Shown here one piece after another: positions 1 through 7,154 of a DNA stretch of 46,731 nt. A model generated the notes under the pieces. That model worked only from the letters and a program-made list of their open reading frames with translations. It was not told where the DNA came from and did no database searches. The position numbers were made by a program, and so were the translations under genes. The stretch is from an uncultured Eudoraea sp. (GTDB lineage Bacteria > Bacteroidota > Bacteroidia > Flavobacteriales > Flavobacteriaceae): the NCBI GenBank assembly GCA_947258555.1, contig CAMYJF010000011.1, forward strand, positions 1 to 46,731, given 5' to 3'. Each line of letters starts with the position of its first letter. The stretch's first letter is position 1.

Positions 1-2535
1 TACTACAAAGTTTTCAGTAGGCTCGATCAGTGAATCGTCATTGATCGGCACTATAATATCGTAAGACTCCCCGTCTGTACCGGCAAAGGTCATACTACCA
101 GAAGTAGTTGTATAATCACCGGGCTCTATAGCCGAACCGTTGTCGGTGGCATAGTTCAGGGTAAATCCACCCTGTACATTACCTGAAAGACGCACTGTAA
201 AAGTAGCCGTACCATCGCCTTCGTTCACGGTAACAGAGGTTGCATCAAAGGATACACCTGAACCGTCTCCATCGTTATCGGTTATAGAAACAATTCCCTG
301 GTTATCGGCAATATTTATAGCTCCTATGGCAGAGATACCTGTCAGATCCAATAAGAATTGTTCTGTAGGTTCAATAAGTGAATCATCCGTTATAGGGATA
401 TTGATCACCTCAACAGCTCCATTAGGGCTATTCTCAGGGAACGTCACTTGTCCGGATACCGCAGTATAATCACTTCCCGCAATTGCCGTGTCATCAGCAG
501 TTGTAAAATCAACTGTAAAGCTTTCTTCAGTATCCCCGCTGAGCACTACCACAATTTGCGCATTTCCTACAGCTTCGTCTACGATCAAATCGGATACGGC
601 AACAGAAGCAGAATCGTTGTCCAGTATAGAGCCGTTACCAATACCTTTATTTATACCGATCTCGGTCGTTGTAAGATTAGACAGATTCACCTCGTAGTTC
701 TCAGTATCCTCAACGATCGAATCATCATTGATTGAGACACTTATGGTCTTGGTTTCGCCATGATTTCCGCCAAATGCTATTTGGGAAACGGTAATGGCAG
801 TAAAATCTCCCGGTGCGATTGCTGTACCATTATTCGTTAAATAATCGACTGTAAATCCGCCAGCAACTTCTCCAGTTAGGGTTACCGTAAACGTAGCCGT
901 ACCAGCATTCTCGTTAACGCTGGTATCATTAATGGCCAGTCCAATGGGATCACCATTCTCAGTAACATAAATCTTTTGTGTATGTTCAATTTGGTTATCT
1001 GCACAGTCAGAAGCGGTCCAGGTTCGTACAATAATATATGTTGTACTTGTATTGTCACCGATGTAAGATTCATCAAGCGTAACCTGAGGATTAGGATCGC
1101 ACATATCTGAAGCCGTCAAGACTTCAGGTGCAGGAATATTATCATAGGCCGCTACTGTATTAGCAGGTAATGCCTCATTGAAAGTTGGAGAATTGTTATC
1201 TACAACTGTAATAGTTTGATCTGATGTAGCGGAATTACCACAAGCATCGGTCAGAGACCATGAACGGGTAATGGTGTATTCAGAAGGACAACTTCCAGTA
1301 TTGATAGTATCAGTGTAAGTGGCCTCTATTCCGCTGGAACAATTATCCAATTCATCTGTAACATCGCCTGTTAAAGTAAGGTCTTCCGCGTCTTGGTCAC
1401 ATTCTAGAGTGACATCGGCAGGAACTGTAAATGTCGGCACAGTGGCATCCACTATCTTAAAATTCTGTACACAGGTTGCAGAATCCTCACCCTGGTCCAG
1501 AATTTGGTTGTTGTTCAGGTCATCAAATAATGTATAGGTGCGCATCACAGAAATGCCGTCCGGACATAAAGCTCCACTTGGGACATCGTTGTGCGTTAAT
1601 ACAAGATCACCGCATGGATTTGGCCCGACCGTAAACACTTCTGATGGAAGGGTAAAGGGAGCGGGTATAGCATTTATGTCACAGCCTTCTATCACCTGCT
1701 CGGCAGGATCCAGATCACATGTAGCCAGGAACTGGCAGCATTCAGCCTGAGTGGCCGAGGCTGTCGTGGTACAACCTTGCGCATCGGTTACTATTACATT
1801 ATAGGTACCTGGCGCTACGTCGTTAAGGTCTTCTGTAGTTGCAGTAAATCCATTTGGGCCTGTCCATGCATAGCTAAAAGGTGCTGAACCTCCCTGAACG
1901 GAAATATTAACATCTATTACCGGACCATCGCATTGGGCTACTGCTGAAGATTGCAATGGTGGTATGATTACAATTTCATCTACTGTACCACATTTTGGTG
2001 CGATCTGCGCACAATCATGGTTTTCACATGTACTATTGGGTGAAGCATCCGTCCAGGATAAAACCAGATCTGTAAGGCTTAATGCATCACCGCACGTATA
2101 GGTGATCTGCCCGTAAGGTAAGGTGGTTATCGTACTGGGAGGCAAACTACCACTGCAACGCGATATGGACTCTGAGGTAACATTCCCTAAAGGATCCGTC
2201 GTCGTTAAGTTTCCAAATACAGCAAAAGAGGTCCGTGTTGACCCCGTTGTATTATTTATACTCAAATACAAATTTGCTACAATTTGTTCTCCTTCATCAC
2301 AGGAATTACACCCCGTTGTATCGATATCCAAAAATGCCCCGACCAATTCAAGATCTTTTGAGGTACAGTCACCGGATGTAATCGTACATGAAGGATCATC
2401 TAAAGGATTAGGTATATCTGAAGGATCAGCGGGTTGCTGACTAAAACCTGTAAATGTAAAAAGTGAAAAGAACGCCAATACTAAATATTGGGCGCAGGCT
2501 TTTCCGGTTTCTGAATTAAGGTAAAAGTGCTTCAT
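1..2535 (-). CDS. Large secreted cell-surface adhesin, N-terminal part (3' end beyond window)
   Basis: The frame is open from ATG at 2535 to the left edge: 845 residues with no stop. The N-terminus has a hydrophobic segment (YLVLAFFSLFTFTGFSQQ, about residues 17-34) that reads as a signal peptide. A Cys-rich region follows. A PKD/SprB-like repeat lies near residues 211-268 (GGSAPFSYAWTGPNG...PGTYNVIVTD). HYR-like segments with paired cysteines lie near 360-530 (VPADVTLECDQ, TRSWSLTDACGN). Three Calx-beta-type repeats then start near residues 536, 642 and 758, with motifs such as VNEGDGTATFTVRLSG and NDDSLIEPTENF. The last repeat is cut by the edge. Such proteins are exported by type IX secretion in gliding flavobacteria, but the C-terminal sorting domain that would prove this is outside the window. 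Function as adhesin is inferred from domain composition. Confidence 0.88.
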   Translation of the reverse strand, partial: MKHFYLNSETGKACAQYLVLAFFSLFTFTGFSQQPADPSDIPNPLDDPSCTITSGDCTSKDLELVGAFLDIDTTGCNSCDEGEQIVANLYLSINNTTGSTRTSFAVFGNLTTTDPLGNVTSESISRCSGSLPPSTITTLPYGQITYTCGDALSLTDLVLSWTDASPNSTCENHDCAQIAPKCGTVDEIVIIPPLQSSAVAQCDGPVIDVNISVQGGSAPFSYAWTGPNGFTATTEDLNDVAPGTYNVIVTDAQGCTTTASATQAECCQFLATCDLDPAEQVIEGCDINAIPAPFTLPSEVFTVGPNPCGDLVLTHNDVPSGALCPDGISVMRTYTLFDDLNNNQILDQGEDSATCVQNFKIVDATVPTFTVPADVTLECDQDAEDLTLTGDVTDELDNCSSGIEATYTDTINTGSCPSEYTITRSWSLTDACGNSATSDQTITVVDNNSPTFNEALPANTVAAYDNIPAPEVLTASDMCDPNPQVTLDESYIGDNTSTTYIIVRTWTASDCADNQIEHTQKIYVTENGDPIGLAINDTSVNENAGTATFTVTLTGEVAGGFTVDYLTNNGTAIAPGDFTAITVSQIAFGGNHGETKTISVSINDDSIVEDTENYEVNLSNLTTTEIGINKGIGNGSILDNDSASVAVSDLIVDEAVGNAQIVVVLSGDTEESFTVDFTTADDTAIAGSDYTAVSGQVTFPENSPNGAVEVINIPITDDSLIEPTEQFLLDLTGISAIGAINIADNQGIVSITDNDGDGSGVSFDATSVTVNEGDGTATFTVRLSGNVQGGFTLNYATDNGSAIEPGDYTTTSGSMTFAGTDGESYDIIVPINDDSLIEPTENFVV

Positions 2536-2538
2536 AAT

Positions 2539-2844
2539 TTATCGTATGGGGTGAATCTTACTTAATGAGTAGTTATTAACAGGGCTTTTAGTTACCCGGT
2601 CTGAATCCTTTTCAGTATATGCAGTAGCATTACCAGCAAGGCTGCTCGCTTCTTCGGTTAATAAATGTTTAGAGTGTATTATAAGTCGGTTAAGGGCAAT
2701 TGCACCCTTATCGTTTTTCGACATAGCCTCAAATCTTTTCGCATAGGCATTACTGACATGAGTGAGACCATGCCCTGGAACGATAAAGTCGTCCTGGAAA
2801 AGAAGAAATTTTGTAAGGTAAAAGGATTGAGTAGTCTTGTGCAT
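2539..2844 (-). CDS. Small hypothetical protein upstream of the adhesin
   Basis: A 101-residue ORF in the same frame as the adhesin. Its TAA is separated from the adhesin ATG by one codon, so the two could be co-transcribed. I do not recognise the family. The middle (residues about 15-60, with AYAKRFEAMSKNDKGAIALN) looks helical and protein-like, and the composition is not that of antisense sequence. There is no signal peptide or membrane segment. No ribosome-binding site or TAnnTTTG box is visible just upstream. It may be a real small cytoplasmic protein or a remnant, because the sequence beyond it contains other broken coding-like frames. Confidence 0.4.
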   Translation of the reverse strand: MHKTTQSFYLTKFLLFQDDFIVPGHGLTHVSNAYAKRFEAMSKNDKGAIALNRLIIHSKHLLTEEASSLAGNATAYTEKDSDRVTKSPVNNYSLSKIHPIR

Positions 2845-2860
2845 AGGCTAAGATTAACGT

Positions 2861-3016
2861 TTAGATTGGGACGAAACGGCTCGTAGATTCAGGGGAAAAC
2901 TTACGCTTTAACTTGTTTACTGCATCTACAGCTGTGATTTTAAATTCTTCAACTTCATTTTCGTCATCAATTTTGCTTTCAATCTGTGTCCCAATTCTAG
3001 CGGGACAGGTTAGAAT
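2861..3016 (-). pseudogene. Possible 3' fragment of a decayed gene
   Basis: A minus-strand open frame of 51 codons ends in TAA at 2861-2863. It has no ATG, GTG or TTG start and is bounded upstream by an in-frame TAG at 3017-3019. The translation is protein-like: it includes IDDENEVEEFKITAVDAVNK and ends KLKRKFSPESTSRFVPI. An inverted repeat TGTCCC/GGGACA (2987-2992 and 3002-3007) lies inside it. It is in a different frame from the 2539-2844 ORF. I cannot assign a family. It could equally be chance open sequence. Confidence 0.25.
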
Positions 3017-3048
3017 CTATTGATTTCTTAATGACAAATTTCAGCTAA

Positions 3049-3282
3049 AGTGCTGTAAAAGAAGAATTTATAAGGTTAAGGTTCAGAAAATCTCGATTAA
3101 AATCAAAATCTTCGTTCAAGTGTTTAAATTACTTGTTTATCGGGGTAGGGGCTGCACAATTGCTCGATGAAAAGCGTATTTTAAAGAGGCTTTTCTTTGA
3201 GTATTGGAGGAGTTGAAACGGAATTTACTTTTTTATTGGAGGGGATCAATCCTTCAGTAAGACCTCTACGCCGCTGAAGTAA
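3049..3282 (+). pseudogene. Possible decayed plus-strand coding fragment
   Basis: A plus-strand frame lies between TAA (3046-3048) and TGA (3214-3216). It reads as a basic, helical protein tail (LFIGVGAAQLLDEKRILKRL, then FFEYWRS) but has no usable start. Beyond the TGA the same frame continues protein-like (NGIYFFIGGDQS) into the antisense of the neighbouring lipoprotein, up to TAA at 3280. The continuity across the stop suggests a degenerate gene or a dispersed sequence. No family is recognised. Together with the previous entry this is all I can see in the 2845-3245 gap. Confidence 0.22.
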
Positions 3283-3917
3283 ATTGATAACTCATCCTCA
3301 CCTTGATGATGTGTATTAAACCACAATCCGTTGAAGTGTTCAGGTCTTGCCAATTTGGTACGGATCCTGGCCACGGAGTCATTACTTTTTCTCCATGTCC
3401 ATTCAGTAATATGATAATCGGAATTTATATAAAAATCATAGACATCTCCCGGGGTATATCCTCCCGAATCTCCATACGAAATGGTGACTTTTCTATTTAC
3501 AACCTCCTTATTGGATGCCTCATTCATGCTTTCAACTTCATACGTAAAACTGTCCCTGTCCCACACAAGTTTAAACGGGAACAGAAGCCAATATGAATCA
3601 TTTATAAACCTTGCATCAACACCCATCATAGTACTGTCTACCTGAAACTTATTATACTCCACAGTAGTGGAATCTATGGTAGACCGGACCAAACTGTTTT
3701 TAACCTCCCATTGCCAGGATCTCGCGGATTTCCTTGTCGGGCGTTCCACATTAAAGGTAAATGAGATCTGCTCAACATCTCCCCAGGACTGGTAGCCATA
3801 TGCGTCTGCAATACTGTCTAGCAGCGATTTTGACACATCAGTCTCCGCCGTGCTTTTGGGAGCTTCCTGGCAGGCAATGATAAGTAGGGCAAGTAATAAA
3901 TAGATACAATGTTTCAC
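3246..3917 (-). CDS. Putative outer-membrane lipoprotein
   Basis: 223 residues. The N-terminus MKHCIYLLLALLIIAC is a signal peptide with a lipobox ending at Cys16, so the mature protein should be lipid-anchored. The rest is rich in alternating beta-type stretches (WQWEVKNSLVRSTI, VNRKVTISYGDSGGY, DVYDFYINSDYHITEWTW) and has no catalytic motif I recognise. It resembles the many small beta-rich flavobacterial lipoproteins of unknown function. It is transcribed divergently from the ECF sigma gene and has its own promoter-like site (3934-3960). No function is assigned. Confidence 0.8.
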   Translation of the reverse strand: MKHCIYLLLALLIIACQEAPKSTAETDVSKSLLDSIADAYGYQSWGDVEQISFTFNVERPTRKSARSWQWEVKNSLVRSTIDSTTVEYNKFQVDSTMMGVDARFINDSYWLLFPFKLVWDRDSFTYEVESMNEASNKEVVNRKVTISYGDSGGYTPGDVYDFYINSDYHITEWTWRKSNDSVARIRTKLARPEHFNGLWFNTHHQGEDELSIYFSGVEVLLKD

Positions 3918-3933
3918 AGAAATAGATTTTCGT

Positions 3934-3960
3934 CAAATATAGAACGTTTTTTGAGGCCAA
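3934..3960 (-). promoter_or_regulatory. Bacteroidota-type promoter for the lipoprotein gene
   Basis: Read on the minus strand: TATATTTG at 3941-3934 matches the -7 consensus TAnnTTTG, with TTG at 3960-3958 and a 16-nt spacer, slightly short of the usual 17-23. The -7 box lies 16 nt upstream of the ATG at 3917. Confidence 0.6.
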
Positions 3961-3968
3961 CTTTGATG

Positions 3969-3976
3969 TATTTTTG
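3969..3976 (+). promoter_or_regulatory. -7 box (TAnnTTTG) upstream of the ECF sigma gene
   Basis: TATTTTTG lies 48 nt upstream of the ATG at 4025. A TTG at 3951-3953 gives a 15-nt spacer, which is short, so only the -7 element is convincing. Confidence 0.45.
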
Positions 3977-4024
3977 AATAAAGTGACAACTTCCCCGCCA
4001 GTAGAATAAAATTGATCTTCTTTT

Positions 4025-4657
4025 ATGGTGACTTTTCTCAAACAATTGTGTCTTATACTATTAAACAAGCAGACCAAGAACACATTGGGAAGGGAAGATC
4101 CTTATAAAGATCTAACGGATCTGGAGCTCGTTGAGCGGATCACGAAGGATAATAATACGATGCTTTTTGGCGTACTCTATGACCGGTACGTCAAAATGGT
4201 CTATAATAAATGCTATGGCTTTGCACGTTCAGAAGATGAAGCTGAAGATCTGACCCAGGATGTGTTCTTACTGCTTTTTGTAAAATTGAAAAGTTTTCAA
4301 GGCAGGTCTAAATTTTCCAGTTGGTTGTATTCGTTCACCTATAATTTTTGTGTGAATTATGTCAACAGGAATAAGGAACGAAAGATGAGCGATAAATCGA
4401 GTCCGATCGAGAAATCTGAACACAAGGTAACAGAGGACATATCGGATGATTCGCTTTTTGATATGCGTTCCGAAAAATTGAAACGTGCACTTGATCTGAT
4501 AGATCCGGATGATAAAAAGATCCTTTTGCTAAAGTACCAGGATGATGTTTCCATAAAAGAACTGCAAATCTTGCTGGAAGTAGGCGAGAGTGCAGTGAAA
4601 ATGAGATTAAAACGGGCGAAATCCCGGATATTAGAAACCTATAATACCTTAGAATAG
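4025..4657 (+). CDS. RNA polymerase ECF sigma factor
   Basis: 210 residues, the usual size for a sigma-70 family ECF factor. Region 2 is visible near residues 45-110 (FGVLYDRYVKMVYNKCYGFA, EDEAEDLTQDVFLLLF, FSSWLYSFTYNFCVNYVNR). Region 4 is near 150-205 (LDLIDPDDKKILLLKYQDDV, then SIKELQILLEVGESAVKMRL with KRAK after it). It directs core RNA polymerase to stress or envelope promoters; the regulon is unknown. The stop is one nucleotide before the ATG of the 61-residue protein, and an MscS-type channel follows. No classical anti-sigma gene is adjacent. The first 20 residues are not family-typical, so an internal start is possible. Confidence 0.93.
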   Translation: MVTFLKQLCLILLNKQTKNTLGREDPYKDLTDLELVERITKDNNTMLFGVLYDRYVKMVYNKCYGFARSEDEAEDLTQDVFLLLFVKLKSFQGRSKFSSWLYSFTYNFCVNYVNRNKERKMSDKSSPIEKSEHKVTEDISDDSLFDMRSEKLKRALDLIDPDDKKILLLKYQDDVSIKELQILLEVGESAVKMRLKRAKSRILETYNTLE

Positions 4658-4658
4658 T

Positions 4659-4844
4659 ATGGCTGATTTTAAAAACAACCCGTTTAAGGATTTAGAACGC
4701 TCCTTACTGGAGGCGCCTCCTCACATGAAAAAGAAGGTAATGAGCGATATAGCAATTGCGAGGTTTATCATGGATATGGCTTCCTTGCTCACATTGAACT
4801 ACGGCTCTGTTTTGGAGGGAATATTCAGGACAAATAAACGCTAG
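4659..4844 (+). CDS. Small protein translationally linked to ECF sigma factor
   Basis: 61 residues starting 1 nt after the sigma stop, so translation is probably coupled. The N-terminal half is polar (FKDLERSLLEAPPHMKKKVM). The C-terminal half is amphipathic to hydrophobic (IAIARFIMDMASLLTLNYGS) but too weak to call a transmembrane helix. It has no zinc motif and no similarity I recognise. Its position is where an anti-sigma factor normally sits, so a regulator of the sigma factor is a reasonable guess, but it is only a guess from context. Confidence 0.75.
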   Translation: MADFKNNPFKDLERSLLEAPPHMKKKVMSDIAIARFIMDMASLLTLNYGSVLEGIFRTNKR

Positions 4845-4875
4845 ATTCGTAACTTAACACTATAAACCAGCACTC

Positions 4876-5703
4876 ATGGACACGATCAATGAATGGAAAA
4901 ATCTGACCTTTGATACCCTGTCAAAAATCATCCAGGATATAGCAGGCGCATTACCTGGCTTATTAGGGGCGATTATTGTACTCGCCTTTGGATGGTTCTT
5001 CAATAAGATCATTCGCTATATATTAAAAAAAGTCTTTAAGCTCATAAAGATCGATGCAGCTTCTGATAAGATAAATGAAGCACAGATCTTTGGTGATAGC
5101 AAGGTAAAGATAGATATAGCCGTGATCTTGCTCAGCTTTGTGAAATGGCTCCTATGGCTGGTCTTTATTATTGTTGCTGCTGATATTATGCAACTTTCCG
5201 TGATCTCCGAGGAGATCGCCAACTTGTTGCGATATCTTCCTATACTGCTAAGTGCCATGGTGATCTTTTTGATCGGACTCTATGCAGCCCGACTCATAAA
5301 GAAGGCATTGATCACTGTATTTGACTCAATGGGTGTTGGTGGATCTAAGATCATCAGCAATATTGTTTTCTACATCATTGCCATTTTTGTGACCATCACG
5401 GCGCTAAACCAGGCCGGGATAGATACTACGATCATAACCAGCAATATCACGATGATCATGGGCGCATTTTTACTGGCAGCTGCCCTTGGGTTCGGACTCG
5501 GATCACGTGATGTCATCGGGGATGTGCTGCGTACATTCTATACCCGCAAGCAATATGCTGTAGGCGATGTGATCAGTATAGGTAAGTTGAAAGGGACCAT
5601 TGAAAGTATTGATAACATCAGTCTTACCCTCTCCACGGAAGAAGGCAAAATTGTAGTCCCGATTAAAACAGTGGTCGAAAATAAAGTAAAGATCCACAAC
5701 TAA
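4876..5703 (+). CDS. Small-conductance mechanosensitive ion channel (MscS family)
   Basis: 275 residues, inner membrane. Membrane segments are visible near 22-50 (LPGLLGAIIVLAFGWFFNKI), 78-103, 112-135 and 155-178. A pore-lining Gly/Ala-rich helix follows near 192-215 (MIMGAFLLAAALGFGLGSRD). The segment after it (GDVLRTFYTRKQYAVGDVIS) and the short beta domain (IGKLKGTIESIDNISLTLST) are characteristic of the MscS fold. The protein ends right after the beta domain, so it lacks the larger cytoplasmic cage of E. coli MscS. The family releases solutes on hypo-osmotic shock. It lies 31 nt after the 61-residue gene and is probably in the sigma operon, which suggests osmotic or envelope-stress control. 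Confidence 0.92.
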   Translation: MDTINEWKNLTFDTLSKIIQDIAGALPGLLGAIIVLAFGWFFNKIIRYILKKVFKLIKIDAASDKINEAQIFGDSKVKIDIAVILLSFVKWLLWLVFIIVAADIMQLSVISEEIANLLRYLPILLSAMVIFLIGLYAARLIKKALITVFDSMGVGGSKIISNIVFYIIAIFVTITALNQAGIDTTIITSNITMIMGAFLLAAALGFGLGSRDVIGDVLRTFYTRKQYAVGDVISIGKLKGTIESIDNISLTLSTEEGKIVVPIKTVVENKVKIHN

Positions 5704-5772
5704 CACACTCTCTAGGGCATTACATTTTCATAAGAATTTGTGTACTTTTACCGCTCAAAATGTAACGTATAC

Positions 5773-6321
5773 ATGAGCGCTAAAAAAAGCAAAGTCCAGG
5801 AAACAATCGATGAAAAAATATTAGAGGAACGGAAGGTTTTTCTATGGGGTATGGTCGATGATGATTCTGCCAAACATGTGATAGACAGATTGTTATATCT
5901 GGATATGTTGAATAACAAAGAGATCCAGTTTTATATAAACAGCCCGGGAGGTTATGTCACTTCCGGTTTTGCTATATATGATACTATTAAAAGTTTAAAG
6001 AGCCCCGTCTCAACCATTTGTTCAGGCTTGGCAGCTTCTATGGGGTCTATTCTATTATCTGTAGGTAAAAAAGGCCGGCGCTTTATCCAACCTCATGCGC
6101 GTGTTATGATCCATCAACCCAGTGGGGGTGCAAGGGGCCAGGCTTCTAATATTGAGATCCAGGCAAAAGAGATCTTGCTTACCAAAGAATTGGGTGCTCA
6201 GATCCTCGCGGATAACTGCGGTCAGACCTTTGAAAAGATCATGAAAGACTTCAATCGTGATTATTGGATGGGCGCAGAAGAATCTATCGAATACGGCATT
6301 GTCGATGCTGTAATGGAATAA
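5773..6321 (+). CDS. clpP: ATP-dependent Clp protease proteolytic subunit, orphan paralogue
   Basis: 182 residues from ATG at 5773. The frame is open further upstream (to 5740), but the added residues do not fit the family and ClpP proteins begin near this point. The serine-protease triad is complete: Ser in SGLAASMGS, His in VMIHQPSGG, Asp in FNRDYWMGAEE. The substrate-strand motif FYINSPGGYVTSGFAIYDT is also present. It forms the barrel peptidase that degrades proteins unfolded by ClpX or ClpA-type ATPases. No clpX or tig is adjacent, unlike the usual tig-clpP-clpX arrangement, so this is probably a second ClpP. It lies downstream of the sigma/MscS genes but 69 nt away. Confidence 0.93.
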   Translation: MSAKKSKVQETIDEKILEERKVFLWGMVDDDSAKHVIDRLLYLDMLNNKEIQFYINSPGGYVTSGFAIYDTIKSLKSPVSTICSGLAASMGSILLSVGKKGRRFIQPHARVMIHQPSGGARGQASNIEIQAKEILLTKELGAQILADNCGQTFEKIMKDFNRDYWMGAEESIEYGIVDAVME

Positions 6322-6360
6322 ATTTCTACTAGTTTTTATGTGAGGGCTAAGAAAGCGCTA

Positions 6361-7152
6361 TCAGATCTTGGAGAAGAGTTTGTGCATTTTTTGCTGCTCT
6401 TCTTCTGCCAATACCGGATCTACCAGGATACGGCCGCTATGCTCATCTGTAATGATCTTTTTGCGGGAGGCGATCTCTACCTGCACCTGAGGTGGGATGG
6501 TAAAGAAGGAACCACCGGAAGCGCCACGCTCGATCGGAACTACGGCTAATCCATTTTTTACATTGCCACGGATACGTTTGTAAGCAGTGATCAGACGATC
6601 TTCGATCTGCTTTTCATATTGCTTGGACTTAGTCAGAAGGGCTTTTTCTTCTTTGTCCGTTTCGGCAAGAATGGCATCTAACTCACTTTTCTTATGCTTT
6701 AAATGGGCATCGCGTTCAGAGAGTCGTTCTTTGGTTTCACTGACGACTTCTTTCTTTTGATCGATCTGAACTTTAAATTCTTTTATATTCTTCTCAGCCA
6801 ATTGAATTTCCAATTCCTGGTATTCCACTTCTTTGGCTAAAGAATTGAATTCGCGACTGTTGCGTACATTTTTTTGTTGTTCGCTGTACTTCTTGATCGC
6901 TGCTTTCGCTTCTTCGATAAGATTTTTCTTTGCACTGATCTCATAGTTGATGGTTTCCACATCAGTTTTGAGTTTATCTATACGGGTTTTCAAACCTGTT
7001 ACTTCATCTTCAAGATCCTGTACTTCCAAGGGCAATTCCCCACGCACATTGCGAATTTCATCCACCCGGGAATCAATCAACTGCAAGTCGTATAAAGCTC
7101 TTAGCTTGTCTTCAACAGTAACTTCTTTCTTCGTCGCTTTCTTAGTCGCCAT
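6361..7152 (-). CDS. Coiled-coil protein of the C4 zinc-ribbon (DUF164-type) family, cysteine-less
   Basis: 263 residues: a Lys/Thr-rich N-terminus, a long antiparallel coiled coil (about 15-185), and a C-terminal domain with family landmarks YKRIRGNVKNGLAVVPIERG, FFTIPPQVQVEIASRKKII and HSGRILVDP. In most relatives this last domain is a zinc ribbon with two CxxC-type pairs. Here the sites read GASGGS and DEHSG, so all four cysteines are replaced and zinc binding should be lost. The family is often found beside NIF3 genes; here NIF3 ends 2 nt upstream. The exact role is not settled. Family call is confident, function open. Confidence 0.88.
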   Translation of the reverse strand: MATKKATKKEVTVEDKLRALYDLQLIDSRVDEIRNVRGELPLEVQDLEDEVTGLKTRIDKLKTDVETINYEISAKKNLIEEAKAAIKKYSEQQKNVRNSREFNSLAKEVEYQELEIQLAEKNIKEFKVQIDQKKEVVSETKERLSERDAHLKHKKSELDAILAETDKEEKALLTKSKQYEKQIEDRLITAYKRIRGNVKNGLAVVPIERGASGGSFFTIPPQVQVEIASRKKIITDEHSGRILVDPVLAEEEQQKMHKLFSKI

Positions 7153-7154
7153 AA

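Noticed and set aside
448-2440. Several plus-strand ORFs of 70-105 codons across the first 2.4 kb
   Set aside because: They are antisense shadows of the 845-codon adhesin frame, which has a signal peptide and clear domains.
3838-4083. Minus-strand 81-codon ORF over the lipoprotein/sigma promoter region
   Set aside because: It overlaps two well-supported divergent genes and both of their promoter boxes, and has no protein-like features.
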